A DNA stretch of 22,672 nt from CAZWRF01 sp964636095 (lineage in GTDB: Bacteria > Patescibacteriota > Minisyncoccia > JAHISW01 > Tagabacteraceae), in assembly GCA_964636095.1 (NCBI GenBank), contig CAZWRF010000008.1, positions 1 through 22,672 on the forward strand, read 5' to 3'. The position numbers were made by a program, and so were the translations under genes. Below are positions 1 through 6,762 of this stretch, piece by piece. The number at the start of each line of letters is the position of its first letter. Position 1 is the first letter of the stretch. The notes below the pieces were generated by a model, which was not told the origin of the DNA, ran no database searches, and worked only from the letters and a program-made list of their open reading frames with translations.

Positions 1-2
1 AC

Positions 3-323
3 GTAATGATTTATAGCGAATCGGTGGTACAAATCTTTTCTTCGATGATATCAATTACCGTGGTTGGCCTTATGGTAAAGCTCTTCAATGAGTTTTCTTC
101 CCGTTCGTCCAAGGCAAGCTCCCTTTTTACGGGAAATGCCCGCCTTATAATAGAAGGAGGAAAAATAATACCCGCGGCTCTGGCTCAGGAGGATATGAGT
201 GAGGAAGATGTTATGAGGATTCTTAGGGTAAGGGGATTTCAGGAAATAAGCTCAATAAAAAAAGCCTTCATAGAGGCTGATGGAGAAATAAGCGTGGTTG
301 CGAGCCGTAAAAACAGGAGTTAG
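3..323 (+). CDS. YetF/DUF421 family membrane protein, C-terminal part (cut by the window edge)
   Basis: The reading frame is open to the left edge, so the true start is probably outside the window; an ATG at 6 is the first one inside. Residues about 8-30 (counted from that ATG) form a hydrophobic segment, followed by a soluble domain with 'LIIEGGKI', 'MSEEDVMRILRVRGF' and 'AFIEADGEISVV'. These match the C-terminal domain of YetF/DUF421 proteins (an internal 'I..GKI' strand, 'eeDl...LR.qG', then 'aileE.dG.iSV'). Members normally have two or three N-terminal transmembrane helices before this domain, and these would lie upstream. The molecular function of the family is not well established. The stop TAG overlaps the 3' end of cysS on the opposite strand by 4 nt. 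Confidence 0.75.
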   Translation, partial: VMIYSESVVQIFSSMISITVVGLMVKLFNEFSSRSSKASSLFTGNARLIIEGGKIIPAALAQEDMSEEDVMRILRVRGFQEISSIKKAFIEADGEISVVASRKNRS

Positions 324-1678
324 GCGCTGTTTTTTCTTAAGGCCGGTCCTTGAGGGGTATCTTCCACAGACCACCCTTTTTTTTGGAGTTTAGAGCGCGT
401 TGAATCTGCTTCAGCCCATTTGCCCTCTTTTCGGAATTCCTCTCGTTCTAGGGCCATTTCCTTGATTTTAGGGGGTATTTTAGGACCCTTTTTAAGATCA
501 AGCCCAAGTATTTTGTCGAATTTTAGGGCTAATTTTACAATTGACGAATGAGACATTTTGGGGTCTTTTATCATAGACCAAAGGACGCCCAAAGCCCGGG
601 GAGTATTGAGGTCGTCGTCCATGGCTTCCTTGAATTTTTTTTCGTATTCAACCTCCTTTTTAAGGGAGAGGGGGAGAGATTTGAGGTATTGTTTGGATAC
701 GGTTTCCCGGAGATTTTTCAGCGCTTCGCCGGCCGATTCCAGCCCCGTCCATGTAAAGTTGAGCCGGGAGCGGTAGCGTGTATTCAAAACAAGATAGCGG
801 TAAGAAAGGGGGGAGAAGTTTCTTTTTTCGATGTCTTTTAGAGTATAAAAATTATTGAAAGACTTTGACATCTTTTTTCCGTCGACAAGAACATGCTCGT
901 TGTATATCCAGTATTTTACGAATTTTTTGCCGGTCGCGGCTTCGCTTTGAGCTCTTTCGTTTTCGTGGTGGGGGAAAATAAGATCTATTCCTCCCGTATG
1001 TATGTCCAGGCTTTCCCCGATGTTTTTCATGGACATGGCCGAGCATTCTATGTGCCAACCCGGCCGGCCTTTTCCCAGTTCAGTTTCCCAGAAGACTTTT
1101 CCGTCTTCGGGCGTCCAAAATTTCCACAGCGCAAAATCGTGGATGTTTTCTTTGTCATATTCGTCCGTGTTTACCCTTGCCCCGGCTTTTCTTCCCGCAA
1201 GGTCCGTCTTTGACAATTTTCCGTAGTCTTTAAATTTTGAGATTTTGAAATAAATTCCGTCCTCAGTTTTATAGGCATATCCTTTTTCAAGAAGCGTTTT
1301 TATTATGGCGACCATTTCGGGAATATGTTCGGTTGCCTTGGGGAAAAGGCTCGCAGGTTCAATGTTGAGCGCCTTCAGATCGTCAAAAAACGCTTTCGTA
1401 TATTTTTCGCAGAATTTTTTCAGTGAGATTCCTTCTTTCTTTGAATTTTTTATTGTCTTGTCGTCAACGTCGGTAATGTTCATGACGTGTTTAAGTTTGT
1501 ATCCGGAATACTCAAGATATCTTTTTATAATATCCGAAGTTAAATACGCTCGAAAGTTTCCAATGTGGGCAAAATCGTATACCGTGGGACCGCAAGTGTA
1601 AAGGCCCACTTTTTTTCCTTTTATGGGTTTGAATATTTCTTTTTCGCGTGAGAGGTAGTTGAAAAGCTTTAGAGCCAT
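320..1678 (-). CDS. cysS: cysteinyl-tRNA synthetase
   Basis: Class I aminoacyl-tRNA synthetase that charges tRNA-Cys in the cytoplasm. The 452-aa product has the HIGH-type motif HIGN at residues 38-41 and KMSKS at 269-273. The zinc ligands expected from E. coli CysRS are all in register: Cys29 (in 'YTCGPTVYD'), Cys212 ('WHIECSAM'), His237 and Glu241 (in 'HHENE'). The 'TGGIDLIFPHHENE' signature is intact. The C-terminal part holds the anticodon-binding DALR-like helices and is slightly shorter than the E. coli protein (461 aa). Its ATG lies within the end of corA (10-nt overlap), so the two are probably co-transcribed and translationally coupled. It converges on the YetF-like gene with a 4-nt overlap. 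Confidence 0.97.
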   Translation of the reverse strand: MALKLFNYLSREKEIFKPIKGKKVGLYTCGPTVYDFAHIGNFRAYLTSDIIKRYLEYSGYKLKHVMNITDVDDKTIKNSKKEGISLKKFCEKYTKAFFDDLKALNIEPASLFPKATEHIPEMVAIIKTLLEKGYAYKTEDGIYFKISKFKDYGKLSKTDLAGRKAGARVNTDEYDKENIHDFALWKFWTPEDGKVFWETELGKGRPGWHIECSAMSMKNIGESLDIHTGGIDLIFPHHENERAQSEAATGKKFVKYWIYNEHVLVDGKKMSKSFNNFYTLKDIEKRNFSPLSYRYLVLNTRYRSRLNFTWTGLESAGEALKNLRETVSKQYLKSLPLSLKKEVEYEKKFKEAMDDDLNTPRALGVLWSMIKDPKMSHSSIVKLALKFDKILGLDLKKGPKIPPKIKEMALEREEFRKEGKWAEADSTRSKLQKKGWSVEDTPQGPALRKNSA

Positions 1679-2592
1679 TTTTTCTTTCTGAAATAAACGA
1701 ACATGGAAAAAGTAGCTGCTAGCATTACGCCTATTATTATCCAGAAATCGCCCTTAATACCGACGATGGGAGTTGAGATAGTGTTCATTCCAAAGACACT
1801 TGAGAGAAGCACAAGGGGAAAAGTAATGAAAGCAAGAATGGTAAGCACCTTCATTACTTCGTTTGTTTTTGTAGTTAATAGAGATTCGTTCGTTTGGTAG
1901 AGAGTATCAAGTGTTTCCTGTCCGTTTTCAATTAGGTTTTTTATTTTCGCAAAATCACCGGCAATCGAGGCAAGGTGGTGCTTGAATTCTTTTCCGAAAA
2001 ATTTTACACCCTGCAGTTCAAATGATTTTATTATGCCCTCGTGAGGATATATAGCCCGTCTAAAATCCAGGATATCGCGCTTGAGCAATGAGAGTATTTT
2101 TACCATTTGTTTTTCTTCGTCTTTAAATATTTCCAGTTCGGCTCTGTTGATTTTTATATACACCTCTTCAATTTCTCTTGTCGACTGAGCGTATAATTCT
2201 TCCAATATGTCGAAGGCCAAAAATCCGGCATGATTTTTAAAATTTTCTTCACGGAATTTTTTACTTGAGCTCGCTTCCTTAAGAAGCATCTCCAGAGCAG
2301 GGAATTTGCAATATTGAGTGGTTATTAAAAAGTCTTTGCCTAAAACAAAATCTATTTCACTGCCGATACCGCTTGAACAGGAAGCGCAAGTAGCCCTATC
2401 GGCAGGGAAATGAAGAATGAGATAAAGATTGTTTTTATAGACGTCCACCTTTGGCCGCATGGTCGGGCTTATCAGCTCCTCGGCAATAAGCGGATGAATA
2501 TCGTATTTTTCCGCAAGTTCGCTTACTTCTTTTGCGCTTGGCGATTCAATATTAATCCACGTGATTTTTTTGTGCTTGATAGTTGTTATCAT
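1669..2592 (-). CDS. corA: CorA-type Mg2+/Co2+ transporter
   Basis: Inner-membrane divalent cation channel, expected to work as a homopentamer. The 307-aa protein has a large soluble N-terminal alpha/beta and helical region (residues 1-245), then TM1 (about 249-267), ending in the family signature GMN at 268-270, and TM2 (about 283-301) with the basic tail 'FRKKKWL'. The loop after GMN is 'TISTPIVGIKGD', which differs from the acidic 'MPE' loop of many CorA proteins, so ion preference should not be assumed. Two cysteines (69 and 72) in the soluble domain form a CxxC. The gene overlaps cysS downstream by 10 nt. Its start is only 29 bp from the divergent protease gene, so both must share a very short AT-rich promoter region or have promoter parts inside each other's 5' ends. 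Confidence 0.93.
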   Translation of the reverse strand: MITTIKHKKITWINIESPSAKEVSELAEKYDIHPLIAEELISPTMRPKVDVYKNNLYLILHFPADRATCASCSSGIGSEIDFVLGKDFLITTQYCKFPALEMLLKEASSSKKFREENFKNHAGFLAFDILEELYAQSTREIEEVYIKINRAELEIFKDEEKQMVKILSLLKRDILDFRRAIYPHEGIIKSFELQGVKFFGKEFKHHLASIAGDFAKIKNLIENGQETLDTLYQTNESLLTTKTNEVMKVLTILAFITFPLVLLSSVFGMNTISTPIVGIKGDFWIIIGVMLAATFSMFVYFRKKKWL

Positions 2593-2621
2593 ATAGATTA
2601 TTATATTATTTATAACAAAAA

Positions 2622-3839
2622 GTGTCTAATTTTTTCAAAAAATCAGTATTTTGGGGCGGCATGGTTGCCGTTGTCATCGGGGTCTTCGCGATCGGAGTTT
2701 ATTTGGGGTACAACAACAGGCCCGAAGTTCAAAAAATAACGGGCGTTTTGGATAAAACCCCGCCTCCTAATTTTTCTGATGTTGATTTTGAATATTTTTG
2801 GAAAGTATGGAATATAGTCGAGTCCAAATATGTTGCAAGCGGAGAAGTCAACAGGAAAGACATGCTTTGGGGAGCCATTTCAGGCTTGGTCAGTTCTTTG
2901 GGCGATCCTTACAGCGTTTTTTTTCCACCGAAAGAAGCTGAGGTTTTTGAAAGCAGCGTAAGGGGAGATTTTGAGGGTGTGGGCATGGAGATAGGTATGA
3001 ACGAAGGCGTTTTAACCGTTATTGCCCCACTTAAGGGTACACCGGCCGAAGAAGCCGGTATAAAGGCTGGCGATAAAATTTTGAAAATAGATGCTACTTC
3101 AACCGCGGATATAAACATAGACGAAGCGATAAATCTTATAAGAGGGGAGAAGGGAACCTTTGTTACCCTTACTGTTCTAAGAAAGGGAGAAGACCAGCCG
3201 TTGGAGATAAAGGTGAAAAGAGATGTAATTCAAATACCTGTTTTGAATACGGAGCAAAAGGAAGACGGTATTTTTGTAATCAGTCTTTACAATTTTTCAT
3301 CTCATTCGGCGGAGGATTTTCGTCAGGCGTTGAGGGAGATGGTGCAATCGGGCAGCACAAAGCTTATTCTTGATCTGAGAGGCAACCCGGGAGGTTATTT
3401 GGACGCTGCCGTTGATATTTGTAGCTGGTTTTTGCCCGCCGGCGACATTGTTGCCCGCGAGGCCTTCGGAAACGGAGACGAACAGCTTTACAGAAGCCGC
3501 GGATATGATATTTTCAAAAATTTGCCCATGGTTATTTTAGTGGACCAGGGAAGCGCTTCGGCTTCCGAAATTACTGCCGGCGCGTTGAGCGAGCACGGTA
3601 TTGCCAAGCTGGTGGGTCAAAAAACATATGGCAAAGGATCCGTTCAGGAGCTAGTAGACAACATAGGAGACGGAAGTTCTCTTAAAATTACCATTGCCCG
3701 CTGGCTCACTCCGAACGGCAAATCAATTTCCAAGGAGGGTCTGAATCCCGATGTCTCCGTGGAAATTACGAAAGACGACATTGCCAACGGAAAAGACCCG
3801 CAGATGGATAAAGCTATTGAGATATTGAAAGGAATGTAA
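2622..3839 (+). CDS. ctpA: S41 family carboxy-terminal processing protease (CtpA/Prc-like)
   Basis: Serine protease with a Ser-Lys dyad, expected to act outside the membrane on C-termini of envelope proteins. A basic start followed by a hydrophobic segment (residues about 12-30) gives an N-terminal anchor or signal. A helical S41 cap with 'GDPYS' (94-98) follows, then a PDZ domain (about 118-200) and the protease core. The core has 'LDLRGNPGG', the nucleophile Ser313 inside 'GSASASE' (310-316) and Lys338 in 'TYGKGSVQ'. The 25-residue spacing between Ser and Lys equals that of the D1-processing protease. The start is a GTG that keeps the two lysines before the membrane segment; an ATG at 2661 is a possible but poorer alternative. 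No clear Shine-Dalgarno is seen. The divergent corA start is 29 bp away. Confidence 0.94.
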   Translation: MSNFFKKSVFWGGMVAVVIGVFAIGVYLGYNNRPEVQKITGVLDKTPPPNFSDVDFEYFWKVWNIVESKYVASGEVNRKDMLWGAISGLVSSLGDPYSVFFPPKEAEVFESSVRGDFEGVGMEIGMNEGVLTVIAPLKGTPAEEAGIKAGDKILKIDATSTADINIDEAINLIRGEKGTFVTLTVLRKGEDQPLEIKVKRDVIQIPVLNTEQKEDGIFVISLYNFSSHSAEDFRQALREMVQSGSTKLILDLRGNPGGYLDAAVDICSWFLPAGDIVAREAFGNGDEQLYRSRGYDIFKNLPMVILVDQGSASASEITAGALSEHGIAKLVGQKTYGKGSVQELVDNIGDGSSLKITIARWLTPNGKSISKEGLNPDVSVEITKDDIANGKDPQMDKAIEILKGM

Positions 3840-3864
3840 GTTTGTGTAATATTATAGAAAATAT

Positions 3865-4302
3865 ATGAAAGTTATACTGCTTCAAAACGTGTCCAAATTG
3901 GGCCAAAAAGACGACGTCAAAGAGGTAAAAACCGGCTATTGGCGCAATTTTCTTATGCCACAAGGGTTGGCCGTTTTGGCCACTCCCAAGCTTTTGGCGC
4001 AAGCCGAGAAGAGAAGGGAAGAGGAGGCCGGGAAAAAAGAAGCAGAAGCCGAAAAATTTGCCAAGGAACTCAATAAAATAAAAGACGAGACCTTGGTTCT
4101 TGAAGCCAAGGCTGATGAAAAAGGCAACTTGTTTGCAGGTATAAGCGCCGAAGATATTTCCTCAGCGCTCAAAGAAGAAAAGGGGATTGATATCCCCTCC
4201 GGGCTTTTGGAATTGGAAAAACCCGTAAAAAGTACGGGTGTTTGCGAAATTTCAATTGGAGATTCTACCTTAAAAGTGGAAGTTAAGCCGGAACAACACT
4301 AA
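3865..4302 (+). CDS. rplI: 50S ribosomal protein bL9
   Basis: Large-subunit ribosomal protein, 145 aa, close to the usual 147-150. The N-terminal rRNA-binding domain starts 'MKVILLQNVSKLGQK' and contains the family signature 'GYWRNFLMPQGLAVLAT'. A long charged connecting helix rich in Lys, Glu and Ala spans about residues 45-78. The C-terminal domain contains 'LFAGISAEDI' and ends 'TLKVEVKPEQH'. Some CPR lineages are reported to lack bL9, so its presence is mildly informative for placement. The gene follows ctpA by 25 bp in an AT-rich spacer and may share its transcript. Its last 20 nt overlap the 3' end of rpmA on the other strand, an unusual tail-to-tail overlap of two ribosomal protein genes. 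Confidence 0.95.
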   Translation: MKVILLQNVSKLGQKDDVKEVKTGYWRNFLMPQGLAVLATPKLLAQAEKRREEEAGKKEAEAEKFAKELNKIKDETLVLEAKADEKGNLFAGISAEDISSALKEEKGIDIPSGLLELEKPVKSTGVCEISIGDSTLKVEVKPEQH

Positions 4303-4561
4303 TAACGGAAACTCTCTTTGTTTTTCCATTAAACCCGGTTTTCCTTTTCGTTGAGAATTTTACCTTGCCGTCGGATATGGAAAACAAAGTATGATCTTTT
4401 CCCTCCTTTACATTTTCTCCCGGAAAAAATTTGTTTCCTCTCTGGCGCACAAGAATAGAGCCGGCCTTTGCTGTTTGGCCGTCGTGTAGTTTAATTCCCA
4501 GATATTTTGGCTGGGAGTCCCTAACGTTTTTTGCGGATCCCCCTGACTTTCTATGTGCCAT
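4283..4561 (-). CDS. rpmA: 50S ribosomal protein bL27
   Basis: Large-subunit protein whose N-terminal tail reaches the peptidyl transferase centre. The 92-aa product starts 'MAHRKSGGSAKNVRDSQPK', aligning with the E. coli N-terminus, and carries the signature 'GSILVRQRGNKFFPGENV' followed by 'DHTLFSISDGKVKF'. It has no N-terminal extension of the kind cleaved in Firmicutes. The usual partner gene rplU is not adjacent here. It converges on rplI with a 20-nt overlap. Upstream it is divergent from a membrane-protein gene across a 75-bp spacer rich in inverted repeats. Expression probably comes from that spacer, since no other gene precedes it on the minus strand. Confidence 0.96.
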   Translation of the reverse strand: MAHRKSGGSAKNVRDSQPKYLGIKLHDGQTAKAGSILVRQRGNKFFPGENVKEGKDHTLFSISDGKVKFSTKRKTGFNGKTKRVSVISVVPA

Positions 4562-4636
4562 AATTTCTAAATTTTAGAATAAAATTTGTGAAATTATGAG
4601 AATCCCGCCGGAGGCGGGCAGCCCATAATTACATTT
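4562..4636. promoter_or_regulatory. divergent intergenic spacer with nested inverted repeats
   Basis: This 75-bp spacer between rpmA (minus) and the 123-aa gene (plus) must hold both promoters. Two inverted repeats stand out. TTCTAAA (4565-4571) and TTTAGAA (4573-4579) form a 7-bp palindrome just upstream of rpmA. AATTATG (4592-4598) and CATAATT (4624-4630) enclose a GC-rich stem, CCCGCC (4604-4609) and GGCGGG (4613-4618). The second structure ends 6 nt before the ATG at 4637 and would form a hairpin in that gene's leader. I cannot assign -35/-10 boxes confidently. Confidence 0.45.
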
Positions 4637-5008
4637 ATGAATTTAGCAGATAAATTTCAAAAAATCAAGCCCTACGAAAGAGACCTTGTTCTTGTTTTGA
4701 TTATATTGCTCGTTGGTCTTATTTCTTTTGGCCTGGGCCGCCTCTCTGCTCTGTCGGAGAAAAAAACACCCATAACTGTGGAAAATTTGTCCGGTTCCTT
4801 GGCGGTAGCAAGTGAACCCATTCCATCTCAATCGGCCGAAACGGGAAGCAAAAAGTTGTATGTGGCCAGTAAAAATGGCACAAAATATCACTATCCCTGG
4901 TGTTCCGGTGCCCAAAATATAAAAGAAGAGAACAAGCTATGGTTTTCCACAAAGGACGAGGCCGAAGCAGCCGGATATTCTCCGGCCTCAAACTGCAAAG
5001 GGTTGTAG
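4637..5008 (+). CDS. membrane-anchored protein with a C-terminal Ada-like zinc-binding domain
   Basis: The 123-aa protein has one transmembrane helix (about residues 17-35), a Ser/Pro-rich linker (about 40-72) and a C-terminal domain from 'KLYVASKNGTKYHYPWC' to 'SPASNCKGL'. This resembles the small beta-rich metal-binding module of Ada and of domains appended to secreted nucleases, where a typical pattern is H-x3-C ... P-C-x2-C. Here His85 and Cys89 are present, but only one late cysteine, Cys120, remains; the position of the other is Ala117. The variant may bind metal differently or not at all. With the N-terminus inside, the domain would face outward. A role in surface DNA handling is only a guess. 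It is followed by an 81-bp spacer before the next gene on the same strand. Confidence 0.7.
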   Translation: MNLADKFQKIKPYERDLVLVLIILLVGLISFGLGRLSALSEKKTPITVENLSGSLAVASEPIPSQSAETGSKKLYVASKNGTKYHYPWCSGAQNIKEENKLWFSTKDEAEAAGYSPASNCKGL

Positions 5009-5089
5009 CTTGTTAAAGTTTGTTTTTTGTGATAAAAAAGACATAGGATAGAGAAGTGATTTTTTCTTTAAGAACAAGGAGGAACATCC

Positions 5090-5332
5090 GTGAAAAATAT
5101 AAAAGTCTGCACTTTGGACGAAAAAGTTGTTGATGGTATTGTGAGAAATGTTCTTTTGTCCGCAGGGGGATGGAGGGCAAGATGGGTGCTGGATGAAAAA
5201 GAGCTGAGGTACTATGATCTGATCTGTTTTTTGGAAAATCCTCCAAATTTTCCTCCGGGCGACGTTTTTGATGCCATGCGTGCAAGTGCACGAAAAATTC
5301 TCTCACGGGGAAGAGAATACGAAGGAAAATAA
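5090..5332 (+). CDS. hypothetical 80-aa protein
   Basis: I do not recognise the product. The start is a GTG chosen because a strong Shine-Dalgarno, AAGGAGG at 5076-5082, lies 7 nt upstream, stronger than at most genes in the left half of the window. The protein starts 'MKNIKVCTLDEKVVDGIV', contains 'GGWRARWVLDEKELRYYDL' and 'NPPNFPPGDVFDAMRASAR', and ends in a basic and acidic tail. It has no membrane segment or signal peptide and appears to be a small soluble alpha/beta protein. It is followed immediately by a hairpin terminator shared with the convergent nuclease gene, so it is either a single transcript or the end of one starting at 4637. Confidence 0.72.
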   Translation: MKNIKVCTLDEKVVDGIVRNVLLSAGGWRARWVLDEKELRYYDLICFLENPPNFPPGDVFDAMRASARKILSRGREYEGK

Positions 5333-5333
5333 A

Positions 5334-5368
5334 AAAAGCCTGCGCGCTTTTGGCGCCGCGGCTTTTTA
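5334..5368. terminator. bidirectional hairpin terminator
   Basis: AAAAAGCC (5333-5340) and GGCTTTTT (5359-5366) pair as an 8-bp outer stem with A-tract and T-tract ends. An inner GC-rich part (about 5341-5358) pairs imperfectly. It lies 1 nt after the stop of the 80-aa gene and overlaps the stop codon of the convergent PD-(D/E)XK gene, so it can end transcription from both sides. Confidence 0.65.
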
Positions 5369-6448
5369 TTTTTTCGGCTTCTTTCCGGATGCTTTTAACG
5401 AAGTAACTTTTATCTTTTTAACAAATTTTTCTTCATCCCATTTCCCCAGTTCGTCCAAGATTTTTTTCATTTCCTTTGTGTCAAAGGACGCTCTTTCCTG
5501 AACGGTTCTTGTAAGGTATCCATCCTGGCCAAAAACGCGCTCAACCTTCTCCTCATTCATAAAATTGTACACATTCGCCTGTATCTCGGCAATTTTTTTG
5601 TTGTTTTTCTTATTCTCGTTTTTTAGTTCAAAATACTCGCTTATATCTTTCTCTATTTCTTTTTGAGATTTGAGATTTGAGATTTGAGATTGGTAGAGGT
5701 GTTTCCACATGGGGCATATTTTTTTATATCCGCACCAGTCGCAGAGAGCGGACGGGGTGGGAATAAAATCTTTTGTATTCTGTATTTCGTTTATCTCCTC
5801 AAGTATTTCTTTTTTGGTATTTTCGAGCTGGGCGGGAGTTCTTTTTGTTTCTATTTTTTCGTTGTGCTTGAGGTAGTAGAGCGATAGTTTTATATCGGCA
5901 GGGTCAAGATGAGGCCACTTTTTTATGAGTCCCAAATTGTAAATGGAAAGCTGGAGGTCTTTATCTAACATATCCTGGGAAGGCATTCTTTTTGAAGTTT
6001 TGTAATCTATTATTTCGTATATCTTGTTGTCGGGGTATTTGTCCACCCGGTCCATGATACCGGCGAGAACATGATTCTCTTTATTTTTCTCGTCTTCTAT
6101 TAGCACTTCAAATCTGGATTCAAGTTCTACCACATTGAAGTTCCAAGGAGGGTTTTTCTTGTAAAAATTTTTTATCAAAGAAATTCCTTCTTCACCGTAT
6201 GCTTTCAAAATTTCTTCGGGAAATTCCCCACTGGACAAATCAGCCCATTTGTCGTTAAAAAAATCTATGGTCTCATCCAGAGTGGGGAATAGCGGACTTC
6301 TCTGAAATATTCTTTTTAGCGCAGAATGAACTATTGTGCCAAAGACAGCCTCGATAGATTTCGGGGCTTTTATTTTATCTATTGCCTGGTACTTGAATTT
6401 AAGCGGACAACTTTTGTATGTTTGCAGGGAAGAATAAGATACGCGCAT
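5366..6448 (-). CDS. stand-alone PD-(D/E)XK nuclease, RecB/Cas4-like, with Fe-S cysteines
   Basis: Predicted DNA nuclease of the PDDEXK_1 / RecB C-terminal superfamily, 360 aa. The start 'MRVSYSSLQTYKSCPLKFKY' is typical, with Cys14 as first cluster ligand. His41 in 'GTIVHSAL', Asp133 in 'GIMDRVD', Asp148 and Lys150 in 'EIIDYKTSK' and Gln166 with Tyr170 in 'QLSIYNL' make up the catalytic set. Cys236, Cys239 and Cys245 ('CDWCGYKKIC') complete the four cysteines of a probable 4Fe-4S cluster, as in AddB and Cas4. An extra C-terminal region of about 110 residues is charged and helical. There is no helicase domain and no Cas gene nearby, so a repair or recombination role is more likely than CRISPR adaptation. 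A 7-bp tandem repeat lies inside the C-terminal region. Confidence 0.9.
   Translation of the reverse strand: MRVSYSSLQTYKSCPLKFKYQAIDKIKAPKSIEAVFGTIVHSALKRIFQRSPLFPTLDETIDFFNDKWADLSSGEFPEEILKAYGEEGISLIKNFYKKNPPWNFNVVELESRFEVLIEDEKNKENHVLAGIMDRVDKYPDNKIYEIIDYKTSKRMPSQDMLDKDLQLSIYNLGLIKKWPHLDPADIKLSLYYLKHNEKIETKRTPAQLENTKKEILEEINEIQNTKDFIPTPSALCDWCGYKKICPMWKHLYQSQISNLKSQKEIEKDISEYFELKNENKKNNKKIAEIQANVYNFMNEEKVERVFGQDGYLTRTVQERASFDTKEMKKILDELGKWDEEKFVKKIKVTSLKASGKKPKK
5665..5692. repeat. 7-bp tandem repeat (GAGATTT, four units) inside the nuclease gene
   Basis: Three exact GAGATTT units (5665-5685) and a fourth with one change (5686-5692) lie in the coding region just after the cysteine cluster and encode 'QSQISNLKSQ'. 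The unit length is not a multiple of three, so gain or loss of one unit would shift the frame after about residue 252 while leaving the catalytic core intact. Confidence 0.85.
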
Positions 6449-6504
6449 ATTTATATTGTATAGGAGGCGGGGGATATAGGCAAAAAGGGCTTAAAATAAA
6501 AATA

Positions 6505-6541
6505 TATAACGTCGCACAATATATCTTTTGCGACATTATAT
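6505..6541. repeat. inverted repeat in the gap upstream of the nuclease gene
   Basis: GTCGCA (6511-6516) and TGCGAC (6529-6534) form a 6-bp stem with a 12-nt loop, flanked by AT-rich arms that can pair after a small internal loop. It lies in the 115-bp gap between the small membrane protein gene (ends 6564) and the nuclease start (6448), both on the minus strand. It could be a weak terminator of the upstream gene or an operator of the nuclease gene; I cannot tell which. Confidence 0.35.
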
Positions 6542-6563
6542 TTAAGAAAAATAGAGAAGGGGG

Positions 6564-6740
6564 CTATAGCAGATTTATTATGTAGCTTACTCCGTGTTTT
6601 ATACCGTTCCAAACATAAAAGAAATTATCTTTTACTACAGGTTTGTTTAAAAGTTCCCTTATGCTTACATTGAAAATACTTAAAATTATAATTCCAATAA
6701 CTACGATTACTATAAGCCCAACAAAACCATTTTTTCTCAT
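6564..6740 (-). CDS. small single-pass membrane protein (58 aa)
   Basis: The protein starts 'MRKNGFVGLIVIVVIGIII', a short basic start and one strong transmembrane helix (about residues 5-24), followed by a 30-residue tail ending 'GVSYIINLL' that is probably outside the membrane. A longer frame with an ATG at 6797 exists, but that start would lie inside the end of the M23 peptidase gene and put a polar extension before the helix, so I prefer the ATG at 6740. A TATAAT hexamer sits 6 nt upstream of this ATG, which would give a leaderless message. I do not recognise the family. Its position right after the envelope operon suggests a cell-envelope protein, but this rests only on context. Confidence 0.6.
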   Translation of the reverse strand: MRKNGFVGLIVIVVIGIIILSIFNVSIRELLNKPVVKDNFFYVWNGIKHGVSYIINLL

Positions 6741-6746
6741 ATTTTT

Positions 6747-6752
6747 ATTATA
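6747..6752 (-). promoter_or_regulatory. possible -10 box for the 58-aa gene (leaderless start)
   Basis: A perfect TATAAT on the minus strand ends 6 nt before the ATG at 6740, so transcription from it would begin at or next to the start codon. No convincing -35 hexamer is seen at the right distance, so this could be chance in AT-rich sequence. Confidence 0.3.
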
Positions 6753-6762
6753 CAACAAAAGA

